Assembly: GCA_029781535.1 (NCBI GenBank)
Contig: JAKOWL010000209.1
Span: 1 to 64,000, forward strand
Reading direction: 5' to 3'
Source: Pseudomonadota bacterium
GTDB lineage: Bacteria > Pseudomonadota > Gammaproteobacteria > Burkholderiales > Methylophilaceae
Length of the DNA: 64,000 nt
Part shown: piece after piece, positions 1 to 10,684 of the stretch
Numbering within the stretch: position 1 is the first letter of the stretch
Layout: each line of letters starts with the position of its first letter
Program-made: the position numbers and the translations under genes
Notes under the pieces: model-generated
Database searches by the model: none
What the model saw: the letters and a program-made list of their open reading frames with translations, nothing else
What the model was told of the DNA's origin: nothing

Positions 1-139
1 CATTCGGTCCCTTTCCACCCACTTGCGACGTGGTAAAGAACTGCGGTTCGATATCCGCAAAATCATTCTCTTCCATCATGCGCTGCATGAGCACGCTGCC
101 CACCATCCCACGCCAACCGACAAACCCGACTTTCAACAT
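1..139 (-). CDS. asd: aspartate-semialdehyde dehydrogenase, N-terminal part (runs off window start)
   Basis: Own translation of the reverse strand: MLKVGFVGWRGMVGSVLMQRMMEENDFADIEPQFFTTSQVGGKGPN, typical Asd N-terminus. Confidence 0.9.
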   Translation of the reverse strand, partial: MLKVGFVGWRGMVGSVLMQRMMEENDFADIEPQFFTTSQVGGKGPN

Positions 140-183
140 ATCATTTCCAATTAAATTTATTAGACCAAACCGCCGACTACTGA

Positions 184-303
184 CTATTTAGTCGATTTCT
201 GAACTGCCTCGCCTGCTTTTTCCAGATCTTTACCCATACCGTCAATCGTATTACATGCCGTCAAGGCACAAACACACACAATCATTGCTACCAAACGCAA
301 CAT
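184..303 (-). CDS. entericidin A/B-like small lipoprotein (39 aa), not in the supplied ORF track
   Basis: Own translation: MLRLVAMIVCVCALTACNTIDGMGKDLEKAGEAVQKSTK*; lipobox LTAC followed by entericidin-type NTxxGxGKDxxxAGxAI/V pattern. Confidence 0.85.
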   Translation of the reverse strand: MLRLVAMIVCVCALTACNTIDGMGKDLEKAGEAVQKSTK

Positions 304-320
304 ATCCATACTCCTTTTAT

Positions 321-815
321 TTAATCGCGGAAGTTACCAAATTTCAGCGGGAAATCTGTAATGCTCTTTTTAACAAAGGCAATGGCCTCTTGCAAAGTAT
401 CGCGCTTGGCACCATTGACGCGCACCGTGTCACCTTGAATACTGGCCTGCACTTTCATACCGCTATCCTTGATGAGTTTGGTGATTTTTTTTGCCAGCTC
501 ACTATCGATACCATCACGCACCCGCAGATCCTGTTTCACTTTATTGCCAGAGACCTTCTGCACATCCTTATGTTCCAAGCGCTTGGAAGATTCCGGCTCT
601 TTCTTTTCCATCGCCGGCAGCAGGATATCCTTCACCTGATCTAGCTGAAAATCGTTGTCACCAAAAATGGTGATGACTTTATCTTTCTCGTTGAAATCCA
701 CTTTGGCCGAGGTGCCCTTGAAATCGTAGCGATTCGTGATCTGCTTGCTGGCAGCATCAATCGAATTATTCAGATTCACCATATCAACTTCGGATGTAAT
801 GTCAAAGCTGGGCAT
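321..815 (-). CDS. yajQ: YajQ family (UPF0234) nucleotide-binding protein
   Basis: MPSFDITSEVDMVNLNNSIDAASKQITNRYDFKG start and family-wide conserved pattern. Confidence 0.92.
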   Translation of the reverse strand: MPSFDITSEVDMVNLNNSIDAASKQITNRYDFKGTSAKVDFNEKDKVITIFGDNDFQLDQVKDILLPAMEKKEPESSKRLEHKDVQKVSGNKVKQDLRVRDGIDSELAKKITKLIKDSGMKVQASIQGDTVRVNGAKRDTLQEAIAFVKKSITDFPLKFGNFRD

Positions 816-824
816 AATTCGCTC

Positions 825-1136
825 CTACTCGAAATGGCAAACGTAATCCACTGTCTCAACAGTTTCTATGTCAAACGATGAGCTTCCCGGAACAGTGAAT
901 TTTTCGCCAGCTTTGTAAGTCGCCCAGGCATCCTCACCCTTCAAGCGCACTTTGCATACACCATCATTGATTTCCATCAGTTCAGGCGAACCGGTATTAA
1001 AAGTTAACGTACTCGGAAAAATCACACCCACCGTGCAGCGTGTCCCATTTGGAAACATGACGGTATGGCTAACGCACTTGCCATCAAAATAGATGTTGGC
1101 TTTCTTTTTAACGCTAACGTTGTCGAATTGTGCCAT
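825..1136 (-). CDS. ppnP: pyrimidine/purine nucleoside phosphorylase (PpnP, DUF1255)
   Basis: [26 protein letters not shown]...; start placed at the internal Met of the ORF. Confidence 0.85.
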   Translation of the reverse strand: MAQFDNVSVKKKANIYFDGKCVSHTVMFPNGTRCTVGVIFPSTLTFNTGSPELMEINDGVCKVRLKGEDAWATYKAGEKFTVPGSSSFDIETVETVDYVCHFE

Positions 1137-1170
1137 TTGCTTATCCAATCAAATAAATTCGTATTATCCC

Positions 1171-1206
1171 AAAAAATAAGGGCTTACGCTAATCGCAAGC
1201 CCTTAT
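1171..1206 (-). terminator. intrinsic terminator downstream of leuB
   Basis: Perfect 10-bp inverted repeat ATAAGGGCTT/AAGCCCTTAT followed by TTTTTT on the minus strand. Confidence 0.8.
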
Positions 1207-1222
1207 GCTTTAATCTCGCAGA

Positions 1223-2287
1223 TTACATCGCAGCAACAATCTGGTCACCCATCTCAGAGCAACTGACTCGTTTCATGCCTTCTTCATAGATGTCGCCAGT
1301 GCGATAACCAGCGGCCAGGACTTTCTTCACAGCGTTTTCGATACGCGTCGCGGCCGCTTCGTTATCGAAAGTATAACGCAGCATCATGGCAGCAGAGAGG
1401 ATAGTTGCAATCGGATTCGCCAGGTTTTTACCAGCGATATCTGGTGCTGAACCGTGAGAAGGTTCATACAGACCTTTCTTGGTCTCATTCAACGAAGCGG
1501 ACGCCAGCATACCGATAGAGCCAGTGAGCATGGAAGCCTCGTCAGACAGGATGTCACCGAAAATGTTGCCAGTGACCATCACGTCGAACTGTTTCGGGTT
1601 ACGAATCAACTGCATCGCTGCATTGTCCACATACATGTGGCTCAATTCCACTTCAGGATATTCCTTAGCCACGTCGATGACGATCTCTTTCCAGAACTCG
1701 GTAGTTTCCAGCACGTTCGCTTTATCCACGGAGCATAGTTTTTTCTTGCGCTTCATTGCGATTTGGAAAGCCACATGCGCGATACGGCGCACTTCAGGCT
1801 CACTGTAAATCATGGTATTGAAGCCTTCGCGGATACCCTGCTCGTTGGTGCGCATCCCGCGTGGCTGGCCGAAATATACGTCACCGGTCAACTCACGTAC
1901 GATCATGATGTCCAACCCAGCCACCACCTCTGGCTTCAGTGTGGAGGCATTGGCAAGTTCCGGATACAGCACTGCTGGACGCAGGTTTGCGAACAGACCC
2001 AGATCCTTACGGATCGCCAATAAACCGCGCTCCGGGCGTAAAGGACGATCCAAGGTGTCGTACTGCGGGCCACCAACTGCACCCAACAGCACAGCATCTG
2101 CCTCACGGCAGATTTTCTGGGTGAACTCTGGGTATGGTGCGCCAAATTGGTCGTATGCTTGACCGCCCAAAGGTGCTTCGACAAACTCCATGTCCATGCC
2201 TTCTTTTTTTAGCACTTCCAGTACACGTAACGCTTGTGCAATGATTTCCGGACCGATGCCATCACCTGGCAAAACTGCGATTTTCAT
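1223..2287 (-). CDS. leuB: 3-isopropylmalate dehydrogenase
   Basis: [15 protein letters not shown]..., full-length, in leuCDB order. Confidence 0.97.
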   Translation of the reverse strand: MKIAVLPGDGIGPEIIAQALRVLEVLKKEGMDMEFVEAPLGGQAYDQFGAPYPEFTQKICREADAVLLGAVGGPQYDTLDRPLRPERGLLAIRKDLGLFANLRPAVLYPELANASTLKPEVVAGLDIMIVRELTGDVYFGQPRGMRTNEQGIREGFNTMIYSEPEVRRIAHVAFQIAMKRKKKLCSVDKANVLETTEFWKEIVIDVAKEYPEVELSHMYVDNAAMQLIRNPKQFDVMVTGNIFGDILSDEASMLTGSIGMLASASLNETKKGLYEPSHGSAPDIAGKNLANPIATILSAAMMLRYTFDNEAAATRIENAVKKVLAAGYRTGDIYEEGMKRVSCSEMGDQIVAAM

Positions 2288-2304
2288 ATTTATCTTCCTT
2301 AAAA

Positions 2305-2946
2305 TTATTGTGCAAACAACCAGGGTTGAGCGGCTTTATGTTTTACCTCAAACGCTTTGATTTCATCTGCATGCTGCAAGGTCAGACCAATCTCGTCCAA
2401 TCCGTTCAACAAATTATGTTTGCGTGTTGGTGTAATCTCAAACGTAAAGCTATCGCCGCTTGGCAACGTTACGGTTTGTGACGGCAGATCCACGTTCAGC
2501 CTGTAGCCCTCGTTCGCTTGGCACTCCTTAAACAAGCGGTCAACCACAGCCGCATCGGCAACAATCGGTAAAATGCCGTTTTTGTAGCAGTTGTTAAAGA
2601 AAATATCGGCAAAGCTGGGGGCAATAATCACGCGAAACCCTTGGTCTTCAATCGCCCAAGGCGCATGTTCACGTGAAGAACCGCAGCCGAAGTTATCACG
2701 TGCCAGCAGTACTTGCGCACCCTGGTAGCGTGGCTGATTCAGCACAAAATCCTTGTTCAGCGGACGTGTACTGCAATCCATGCCAGGTTCACCGTAATTG
2801 GTGTAACGCCATTCATCAAACAAATATGGACCAAAACCAGAGCGTTTGATGGATTTCAGAAACTGTTTCGGAATGATTGCGTCGGTATCCACGTTAGCGC
2901 GATCGAGCGGGCAAACCAAGCCGTTTAATTGGGTAAATGCTTTCAT
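2305..2946 (-). CDS. leuD: 3-isopropylmalate dehydratase small subunit
   Basis: [27 protein letters not shown] motifs. Confidence 0.97.
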   Translation of the reverse strand: MKAFTQLNGLVCPLDRANVDTDAIIPKQFLKSIKRSGFGPYLFDEWRYTNYGEPGMDCSTRPLNKDFVLNQPRYQGAQVLLARDNFGCGSSREHAPWAIEDQGFRVIIAPSFADIFFNNCYKNGILPIVADAAVVDRLFKECQANEGYRLNVDLPSQTVTLPSGDSFTFEITPTRKHNLLNGLDEIGLTLQHADEIKAFEVKHKAAQPWLFAQ

Positions 2947-2957
2947 GTTCCTTCTCC

Positions 2958-4367
2958 TTAATGCACGCTACGTACGTCAACAAAATGACCGGCAATCGCT
3001 GCGGCAGCAGCCATTTCCGGACTCACCAAGTGTGTACGGCCACCCGGGCCTTGACGGCCTTCAAAGTTGCGGTTGGAAGTCGACGCACAACGCTCACCTG
3101 GGCTCAGACGGTCGGAATTCATCGCCAGGCACATGGAACAACCTGGTTCACGCCATTCAAAGCCTGCCTCGATGAAAATCTTGTCCAACCCCTCTTCCTC
3201 AGCTTGACGTTTTACCACGCCAGAACCTGGCACCACCATCGCCAGCTTAACATTGCCTGCTACCTTTTTGCCCTTGGCTACGCCAGCTGCGGCACGCAAA
3301 TCTTCGATACGTGAATTGGTGCATGATCCGATGAACACCTTGTCGACATTGATTTTCTCGATTGGCGTATCCGCTTCCAACCCCATGTATTTCAATGCAT
3401 TCTCGATGCTGGTACGTTTGGTTGCATCTATCTCCTTGGCAGGATTCGGCACGCTTGCACCGATTGGCAACACTTGCTCAGGTGAAGTGCCCCAGGTTAC
3501 TTGCGGTTCGATATCCTCGCCGCGCATTTCGATCACTGCGTCGAACTGTGCATCCAGGTCAGATTTCAACGTATTCCAGTAAGCAACTGCTTTATCCCAG
3601 TTTTCACCTTTAGGCGCATGCTGGCGACCCTTCAGATAGGCCGCGGTTTTCTCGTCTGGTGCCACGATACCTGCACGGGCACCCGCTTCGATCGCCATGT
3701 TGCACAAAGTCATACGGCCTTCCATGGAGAATCCGCGAATCACTTCGCCGCCAAACTCGATGGCATAACCAGTACCGCCTGCAGTACCAATTTTGCCGAT
3801 AATCGCCAAAGCGACATCCTTGGCTGTCACACCTTTACCTAATTTGCCATCCACTTTCACCAGCATGCGTTTGGATTTTTTTGCAACAAGCGTTTGCGTT
3901 GCCAAGACGTGTTCAACTTCGGATGTACCGATGCCATGAGCCAACGCCCCGAATGCGCCATGCGTGGAGGTATGGCTATCGCCGCATACTACGGTCATGC
4001 CAGGCAATGTTGTGCCATTTTCTGGACCAATCACGTGGATGATGCCTTGATGGCTATCCTTGAATGGGAAATACACCAAAGCACCAAACTCTTTGATGTT
4101 GCTGTCCAGTGTTTCCACCTGCAAACGGGAGACAGGGTCTTCGATACCTTTGTCCCAATCCTTGGTTGGTGTGTTATGGTCAGGGTTGGCGACGATCGAA
4201 GTACTGCGCCACGGCTTGCGGCCAGCCATGCGCATCCCCTCGAAGGCTTGCGGACTGGTTACTTCATGCACAAGGTGACGGTCGATATAAAGCAAACACG
4301 TACCGTCCGATTCCTCACGGACGACATGTGACTCCCATAATTTGTCGTAAAGCGTTTTTCCCGCCAT
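2958..4367 (-). CDS. leuC: 3-isopropylmalate dehydratase large subunit
   Basis: [16 protein letters not shown]..., aconitase-family GSCTNSR and CSMCLAMN. Confidence 0.97.
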   Translation of the reverse strand: MAGKTLYDKLWESHVVREESDGTCLLYIDRHLVHEVTSPQAFEGMRMAGRKPWRSTSIVANPDHNTPTKDWDKGIEDPVSRLQVETLDSNIKEFGALVYFPFKDSHQGIIHVIGPENGTTLPGMTVVCGDSHTSTHGAFGALAHGIGTSEVEHVLATQTLVAKKSKRMLVKVDGKLGKGVTAKDVALAIIGKIGTAGGTGYAIEFGGEVIRGFSMEGRMTLCNMAIEAGARAGIVAPDEKTAAYLKGRQHAPKGENWDKAVAYWNTLKSDLDAQFDAVIEMRGEDIEPQVTWGTSPEQVLPIGASVPNPAKEIDATKRTSIENALKYMGLEADTPIEKINVDKVFIGSCTNSRIEDLRAAAGVAKGKKVAGNVKLAMVVPGSGVVKRQAEEEGLDKIFIEAGFEWREPGCSMCLAMNSDRLSPGERCASTSNRNFEGRQGPGGRTHLVSPEMAAAAAIAGHFVDVRSVH

Positions 4368-4471
4368 GACTCACTCCTTAATAAATAATGCTGATTTTTG
4401 AAACAGTATTTTTAATACTAAATTCTGAAAACTTGCGCAGAATAAACATTTTCCAATACCCTGACAAGACT

Positions 4472-4510
4472 ATAAGTTATACTAGTATTATAATTAACAG
4501 GATAACTTAT
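4472..4510. promoter_or_regulatory. candidate operator: 9-bp perfect inverted repeat flanking the TATAAT of the HTH gene
   Basis: ATAAGTTAT (4472-4480) ... ATAACTTAT (4502-4510); TATAAT at 4489-4494. Confidence 0.5.
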
Positions 4511-5294
4511 GGACAATAGACGAAAAGAGTTGGGTGAATTCCTGCTGGCCCTGCGCCAGCGCGGCACTCCAGAGGAGTTCGGATTCCCTTCGGGCGCACG
4601 CCGCCGGACAAAAGGGTTGCGTCGCGAAGAAGTTGCGCAACTTGCTGGCATCAGCGCCACCTGGTACACCTGGATAGAACAAGGCCGCGAGGTCAACATC
4701 TCGTCCGATGCTCTGGACAGGCTTGCGCAGGCACTCAAGCTGTCACGCACCGAACGCGCTTACCTGTTTGACATGGCCGATCGCCGCGATCCGCGCGCCA
4801 ACACGGCAGAAGAAGACACTGTGCCGGAAACCCTGGTCAACATGCTCGACAATATCAATATCCCCGCCTACATCATGGGCCGCACCTGGGATATATTGGC
4901 TTGGAACAAACCAGCGCAAATCTTGTTCGCCGGCTGGCTGGATAAACAACAAGAAGTTGAAGACAAGCCCAACCTGCTCCGTTATGTGTTTCAAAATCCG
5001 GATGCGAAGCAACTAGTGGTAAATTGGGAAGTACGTGCAAGACGGCTTGTAGCTGAATTCCGCGCAGATTGCCGCAGCCGTCTGGAAGAACTGGAACTGC
5101 AAAAGCTAGTCGCTGAACTCTCGCAAGCAAGTCCGGAGTTTGAACGCTTCTGGAAACAACATGATGTGCTGGAACGCCAAGGAGGCCAACGGGAATTCAA
5201 CCACCCAAAACTCGGCCTGATCAGTTATCAGCAAGTGACTTTACGTCCAGTTGAACAAGAACAACTTAAACTGGTGGTGTTGCACCCAATCTAA
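4509..5294 (+). CDS. XRE/MmyB-like helix-turn-helix transcriptional regulator with C-terminal ligand-binding domain
   Basis: N-terminal LRREEVAQLAGISATWYTWIEQGR HTH and MmyB-like C-terminal region. Confidence 0.85.
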   Translation: MDNRRKELGEFLLALRQRGTPEEFGFPSGARRRTKGLRREEVAQLAGISATWYTWIEQGREVNISSDALDRLAQALKLSRTERAYLFDMADRRDPRANTAEEDTVPETLVNMLDNINIPAYIMGRTWDILAWNKPAQILFAGWLDKQQEVEDKPNLLRYVFQNPDAKQLVVNWEVRARRLVAEFRADCRSRLEELELQKLVAELSQASPEFERFWKQHDVLERQGGQREFNHPKLGLISYQQVTLRPVEQEQLKLVVLHPI

Positions 5295-5305
5295 CACAAC
5301 CACTT

Positions 5306-5386
5306 TTCATTAAATAAAGCATTGCTCCGGAATCCGCATCCAGCCTAGCTTCCAAGGCAGGCATTTTACCAATGAATACGCGCGCG
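5306..5386 (+). repeat. 71-bp palindromic intergenic element copy 1 plus CGCGCGCG flank
   Basis: TTCATTA-N12-CTCCGGAATCCGCATCCAGCCTAGCTTCC-N17-AATGAA-TA-CGCGCGCG; aligns without gaps to copy 2. Confidence 0.75.
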
Positions 5387-5399
5387 TGAATTTGCGTGA

Positions 5400-7004
5400 T
5401 TATATGGCTACTGCTTGCTCGGATGACGATACGCGTTCCTGATCACGCATCAGCTTGTACTCGATTGCATCGATCATCGCACGCCAGGAGGCATCCACCA
5501 CGTCGGTAGAGACGCCTGTTGTCGTCCAGCTCTCATGATGGTCGGCAGATTCGATCAGCACACGCACTTTGGCAGCAGTCGCACGGTCTGAATCCAACAC
5601 ACGTACTTTATAGTCAGTGAGGCGCACTTCCTTGATAGCGGGATAGAAACGCTCCAAAGCGCGACGCATGGCCTTATCCAATGCATTGACAGGACCATCG
5701 CCTTCTGAGGACATCACTTCCTCCTGTCCGTTGACCAGCAACTTGATGCTGGCTGAAGAGTTGACGCCATTAATAGCGGGTTCATGAATGCTAACCTGAT
5801 ATTCCTTGAATGCGAAGAATGGACGGAACTTGCCAAGATCCCTACGTACCAGCAGTTGCACAGAGCCTTCTGCACTCTCGAACTGGTAGCCCTCGTGCTC
5901 CAGTGCCTTGATATGTTCAAGGATGCGTCTTGTGTCTGCGGAATCTTTACCCAAAGAGGCGTCGACTTCGTGGATCTTGGAAAGCAATGCGCTGCGACCC
6001 GCGACTTCCGATACCAGAATATGGCGCACATTACCCACTTGTGCAGGGTTGATGTGCTCGTAGGAAATCGGGTTCTTGCTCACCGCATCGATATGCATGC
6101 CGCCCTTGTGGGAAAAGGCATCGTTACCCACATAAGGTGCTTTGTCGTTAAAGGTCATATTGGCGACATCGCTGACGAAACGCGCGGCAGCAGTCAACGT
6201 GGCGATATTCTCCTGCGGGATGCAGGAAAGGCCCAGCTTAAGCTGCAGATTCGGGATAATGGAACACAGGTTAGCATTACCGCAGCGCTCACCGATACCG
6301 TTGATGGTGCCCTGCACTTGTGTCGCACCCGCCTGCACAGCCGCTACCGAGTTTGCTACTGCCATCTCACAGTCGTTGTGGCAGTGAATGCCGACTTGCA
6401 CTTTTGGAAAACGGGCGACTACTTTTTGTGTGATTTCAAAGATTTCATTCGGAAAAGTGCCGCCATTGGTATCACATAGGCAAAGCACATCTGCACCGGC
6501 ATGTGCCGCAGCCTGCAGCGTTTGCATGGCATAGTCGGCATTAGCCTTGTAACCATCATAGAAATGCTCGGCATCGAACACCACTTCTTTACCCTGCTGT
6601 TTCAGGAAAGCGATGGTATCGCCGATCATGTTCAGGTTTTCCTGCAGCGTGGTGCGCAGGATATCCGTCACCTGATAATCCCAGCTCTTGCCGAAAATCG
6701 CCACCGCGCCTGTGTTGGCTCGCAGCAGGGATTTCAGGTTGTTGTCATCCGCAGCATTGACGCCCACCTTACGGGTGCTGCCAAACGCGATGATCTTGGA
6801 ATTCTTGAGTTTCAACGCGCCAACGCGCTCGAAGAATTCCAGATCCTTGGGATTGGAACCCGGGTTACCTGCCTCGATATAGCCGACACCCAACTCATCC
6901 AGACGCTCGACGATCTTGAGCTTGTCCTCTACCGTAAACGAGACCCCTTGCGCCTGCGCGCCATCGCGCAGGGTGGAATCGTATGCAATCACCTGACTTG
7001 CCAT
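5400..7004 (-). CDS. cimA: (R)-citramalate synthase
   Basis: MASQVIAYDSTLRDGAQAQGVSFTVEDKLKI..., LeuA/CimA family; start set at MASQ, adjacent to argG stop. Confidence 0.9.
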   Translation of the reverse strand: MASQVIAYDSTLRDGAQAQGVSFTVEDKLKIVERLDELGVGYIEAGNPGSNPKDLEFFERVGALKLKNSKIIAFGSTRKVGVNAADDNNLKSLLRANTGAVAIFGKSWDYQVTDILRTTLQENLNMIGDTIAFLKQQGKEVVFDAEHFYDGYKANADYAMQTLQAAAHAGADVLCLCDTNGGTFPNEIFEITQKVVARFPKVQVGIHCHNDCEMAVANSVAAVQAGATQVQGTINGIGERCGNANLCSIIPNLQLKLGLSCIPQENIATLTAAARFVSDVANMTFNDKAPYVGNDAFSHKGGMHIDAVSKNPISYEHINPAQVGNVRHILVSEVAGRSALLSKIHEVDASLGKDSADTRRILEHIKALEHEGYQFESAEGSVQLLVRRDLGKFRPFFAFKEYQVSIHEPAINGVNSSASIKLLVNGQEEVMSSEGDGPVNALDKAMRRALERFYPAIKEVRLTDYKVRVLDSDRATAAKVRVLIESADHHESWTTTGVSTDVVDASWRAMIDAIEYKLMRDQERVSSSEQAVAI

Positions 7005-7005
7005 A

Positions 7006-8229
7006 CTATTTCTTGCGGTTGCGCAAATTGGCAGCAATACGCATGCGCAGCGCGTTCAGCTTGATGAAACCGCCTGCATCTTTCTGGTCGTATGCGCCTG
7101 CATCATCCTCGAATGTCGCGATAGTAGAATCGAACAGCGAATCTGTTTTGCTGTCGCGGCCGACCACGATCACATTGCCTTTGTAGAGTTTGACGCGCAC
7201 CCAGCCGTTGACGTTCTGCTGTGTGTGGTCAATCAAGGTTTGCAACGCGACACGCTCTGGACTCCACCAGTAGCCGTTATAGATCAGGCTGGCGTAGCGC
7301 GGCATCAGGTCATCTTTCAGGTGTGCCACTTCGCGATCAAGCGTAATGCTTTCAATCGCACGGTGCGCCTTGAGGATAATGGTGCCACCCGGCGTTTCGT
7401 AACAGCCTCTGGATTTCATGCCCACGTAACGGTTCTCCACCAGATCCAGGCGGCCAATGCCATGCTTGCCACCCAAACGGTTCAGTTCCGCCAGAATCTG
7501 ATCCGCTTTCATCGTTTTACCATTCAAGGCGACGATATCTCCTTTGACAAATTCAATGTTCAGGTATTCCGGTTCGTTTGGTGCTTTCTCAGGAGAAACT
7601 GTCCAGCGCCACATGCTTTCTTCAGCTTCTGCAGCTGGATCTTCCAAGTGGCGACCTTCGTAGGAGATATGCAACAAGTTAGCATCCATGCTGTAAGGGC
7701 TGCCGCCTTGTTTGTGTTTCATATCCACAGGGATGCCATGCTTCTCGGCATAGGCCATCAATTTTTCGCGAGAAAGCAGATCCCACTCGCGCCAAGGAGC
7801 AATGATCTTGATGTTCGGATTCAACGCGTACGCACCCAACTCAAAACGCACCTGATCGTTGCCCTTGCCGGTAGCACCATGGGAAATCGCATCGGCATTG
7901 GTTTCGCGTGCAATCTCGATCAAACGCTTGGCAATCAGTGGACGTGCAATCGAAGTGCCCAGCAGGTACTCGCCTTCGTAAATGGTGTTGGCGCGAAACA
8001 TCGGGAATACGAAATCACGCACGAACTCTTCACGCAAATCGTCAATGTAAATCTCTTTTACGCCAGCCGCTTTGGCTTTGGCGCGCGCAGGTTCCAATTC
8101 TTCGCCCTGCCCCAGATCGGCGGTGAAAGTCACCACCTCGCATTTGTATTCATCCTGCAGCCATTTCAAGATGACTGATGTATCCAAACCGCCCGAATAG
8201 GCCAACACAACTTTTTTGATGTCGCTCAT
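7006..8229 (-). CDS. argG: argininosuccinate synthase
   Basis: [26 protein letters not shown]-loop; full length. Confidence 0.97.
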   Translation of the reverse strand: MSDIKKVVLAYSGGLDTSVILKWLQDEYKCEVVTFTADLGQGEELEPARAKAKAAGVKEIYIDDLREEFVRDFVFPMFRANTIYEGEYLLGTSIARPLIAKRLIEIARETNADAISHGATGKGNDQVRFELGAYALNPNIKIIAPWREWDLLSREKLMAYAEKHGIPVDMKHKQGGSPYSMDANLLHISYEGRHLEDPAAEAEESMWRWTVSPEKAPNEPEYLNIEFVKGDIVALNGKTMKADQILAELNRLGGKHGIGRLDLVENRYVGMKSRGCYETPGGTIILKAHRAIESITLDREVAHLKDDLMPRYASLIYNGYWWSPERVALQTLIDHTQQNVNGWVRVKLYKGNVIVVGRDSKTDSLFDSTIATFEDDAGAYDQKDAGGFIKLNALRMRIAANLRNRKK

Positions 8230-8247
8230 CGACTACCTTCTTAATCA

Positions 8248-8547
8248 CTAAAACAATTCAAATGCTACTAAAAAATTGATACCTACCATAAACAGCATAC
8301 CGACCATGAAGCAGCGGTCGGCCAGCTTTTCAATCATTATCAAGTTCTCTTTATGTCGGATCGACCAGTAAGACAACATCGTGCTTGCAAGAAAAACCAA
8401 GCTGTCCAATGCAATCAGATTGTCTGCCCATTCCGATATGCCATTTTTAGGCGCCAATTGCAGAATGGTGATGACTGTCATGCAGACACCCACCATCGTG
8501 GCCGATACAGGCAAGATGTGTTTTGATAAATCTTCCCTGCCAGCCAT
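8248..8547 (-). CDS. small membrane protein of unknown function in the arg cluster
   Basis: 99 aa with about three hydrophobic segments; compact spacing with argF and argG. Confidence 0.6.
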   Translation of the reverse strand: MAGREDLSKHILPVSATMVGVCMTVITILQLAPKNGISEWADNLIALDSLVFLASTMLSYWSIRHKENLIMIEKLADRCFMVGMLFMVGINFLVAFELF

Positions 8548-9465
8548 CTATGCAGTAACTTTACCTAACAACAGATATTCCATCAGCGCCTTTTGTGTAT
8601 GCAGGCGATTTTCCGCCTCGTCCCACACGACGCTTTGCTTACCATCGATCACATCCGCGGCCACCTCTTCACCACGATGCGCCGGCAGACAGTGCATGAA
8701 CAATGCGTCCTTGTTGGCAGCCTTCATCATGTCGGCATCTACTTGCCAGTCTGCAAAGTCACGCATACGCTCTTCGTTCTCTGCCTCAAAGCCCATGCTG
8801 GTCCACACATCGGTGGTTACCAAATCTGCACCGTTCACCGCATCCATCGGGTCAGCGAAGGTTTCAAAATGATCATTGCCATACAGGTTGGCGCGCTCAG
8901 GCTCCACCTCGTAGCCTGGCGGCGTAGAGACATGCACATTAAAATCCAGCAGCTCTGCAGCTTGCAGCCAGGTATTGCAGACATTATTGCTGTCACCGAT
9001 CCACGCGACCGTCTTGCCCTTGATAGAGCCGCGATGCTCAATGAAGGTGTAAATATCCGCGAGAATCTGGCACGGGTGATACTCGTTGGTCAAACCGTTA
9101 ATCACCGGCACTCGCGAGTTCTGCGCAAAGCGCTCGATGATGCTCTGTTCAAAGGTACGGATCATAACCAGATCGGACATACGCGAAATTACTTGTGCAG
9201 CATCTTCCACCGGCTCTCCACGTCCAAGTTGAGAATCGCGTGTATTCAGGTAAATAGCGGACCCGCCAAGCTGATGCATCCCTGCCTCGAATGACAAGCG
9301 TGTGCGCGTACTGGCCTTTTCAAAGATCATCACCAGTGTACGGTCGGTCAACGGCCAGTACTGTTTGTAATCCTTGAACTGCGCCTTTATCCACTTGGTG
9401 CGCTCGAATATGTGATTCAGCTCGTCCGTGGTCAGGTCGTTAAATTGCAGAAAATGTTTAACCAT
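8548..9465 (-). CDS. argF: ornithine carbamoyltransferase
   Basis: FEKASTRTRLSFEAGM, MHCLPAHRGEEV motifs. Confidence 0.97.
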   Translation of the reverse strand: MVKHFLQFNDLTTDELNHIFERTKWIKAQFKDYKQYWPLTDRTLVMIFEKASTRTRLSFEAGMHQLGGSAIYLNTRDSQLGRGEPVEDAAQVISRMSDLVMIRTFEQSIIERFAQNSRVPVINGLTNEYHPCQILADIYTFIEHRGSIKGKTVAWIGDSNNVCNTWLQAAELLDFNVHVSTPPGYEVEPERANLYGNDHFETFADPMDAVNGADLVTTDVWTSMGFEAENEERMRDFADWQVDADMMKAANKDALFMHCLPAHRGEEVAADVIDGKQSVVWDEAENRLHTQKALMEYLLLGKVTA

Positions 9466-10639
9466 TTAAAAACTTCTTGATGAGTGGCGCCAAGCGATTC
9501 ACCAACTCCTTCGCTTCCTGCGCATTAATAATCAGCGGCGGCAACAAACGTACCACCTTTTCAGCTGTCACGTTGATCAGCAACTTCTCTTCCAGCGCCA
9601 TCTTCACCAGTTCGGTACATGGCCTATCCAGTTCGATACCAATCATTAACCCAGCATGTCGAATCGTCACAATACCCGCAACACCTTCAAGCGCAGTCTT
9701 GAGCGAATCACAAATCAGATCTCCCATCGCTTCGGCATTCTCACGCAGCTTGTCTTCTGCAATGATGTTGAGTGTTGCCAAGCCTGCAGCCGTCGCCAAT
9801 GGGTTGCCGCCAAACGTCGAACCATGTTTACCGGGCGTAAATGTTTCTGCAGCAACACCTTTGGCAACGCATGCTCCCACAGGCACGCCTGAACCCAGTC
9901 CTTTGGCCAGGGTCATCACATCAGGCGTGATGCCGGTATGCTGGAAAGCGAACCAGGTACCTGTCCTGCCAATACCGCTTTGCACTTCATCCAGCATCAG
10001 CAGCCAGCCGTGTTCGTCACAGACCTTGCGCAAACCTTCCAGATAGGCTTTGCCATCATGCGGAATATTGATGCCGCCTTCACCCTGCACCGGCTCTACC
10101 AGTACAGCTACGACGTTATTCTTACGTGCTGCAATCTGCGTGACTGCTTCCAGATCATCGAATGGCACACGGATAAAACCGCCTACCAGCGGTTCAAAAC
10201 CTGCCTGAGTCTTGCGGTTACCTGTTGCAGAGAGCGTTGCCATGGTTCTGCCATGGAACGCTTTTTCCATCACGATGATTTCGGGATTCTCGATACCTTT
10301 GTTATGTCCGTACAAGCGCGCCAGCTTGATAGCCGCTTCATTCGCTTCGCAGCCGGAATTACAGAAAAACACTTTATCCATGCCAGACAATTCAGCAAGC
10401 TTGTCCCCAAGCGTCGCCTGCTCAGCGATCTGGTAGATATTGGAAACATGAATCAGCTTGGCGACCTGTGTCTGTAAGGTCTTCACCAATTTTGGATGTG
10501 CGTGGCCAAGGCCATTCACCGCTACGCCAGCGAGCGCGTCGAGATATTTTTCACCCTTATCACTCCACAACCATGCACCTTCACCATGGGTAAAAGTAAT
10601 TGGCTGCCGACCATAAGTGTTCATTAAATGCTGTGACAT
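9458..10639 (-). CDS. argD: acetylornithine/succinyldiaminopimelate aminotransferase
   Basis: class III aminotransferase motifs, LMLDEVQSGIGRTG; overlaps argF start. Confidence 0.95.
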   Translation of the reverse strand: MSQHLMNTYGRQPITFTHGEGAWLWSDKGEKYLDALAGVAVNGLGHAHPKLVKTLQTQVAKLIHVSNIYQIAEQATLGDKLAELSGMDKVFFCNSGCEANEAAIKLARLYGHNKGIENPEIIVMEKAFHGRTMATLSATGNRKTQAGFEPLVGGFIRVPFDDLEAVTQIAARKNNVVAVLVEPVQGEGGINIPHDGKAYLEGLRKVCDEHGWLLMLDEVQSGIGRTGTWFAFQHTGITPDVMTLAKGLGSGVPVGACVAKGVAAETFTPGKHGSTFGGNPLATAAGLATLNIIAEDKLRENAEAMGDLICDSLKTALEGVAGIVTIRHAGLMIGIELDRPCTELVKMALEEKLLINVTAEKVVRLLPPLIINAQEAKELVNRLAPLIKKFLNG

Positions 10640-10652
10640 AAATCTAATTCCA

Positions 10653-10684
10653 GAAAAACAAAAACGGCGGCTCTGGCCGCCGTT
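10653..10684 (-). terminator. strong intrinsic terminator hairpin just upstream of argD
   Basis: AACGGCGGC-CAGA-GCCGCCGTT then TTTGTTTTT on the minus strand. Confidence 0.75.

Noticed and set aside
4003-4017. TGGCACAACATTGCC on the minus strand inside leuC, sigma-54-like
   Set aside because: Spacing between the GG and GC elements is one base too short, it lies inside coding sequence, and no enhancer dyads were seen nearby.
7225-8178. 317-aa plus-strand ORF opposite argG (and similar long ORFs opposite cimA 5784-6479, pgm 40678-41391, glnE 21923-22771)
   Set aside because: Antisense shadow ORFs fully inside well-supported conserved genes; their translations show no recognisable domain.
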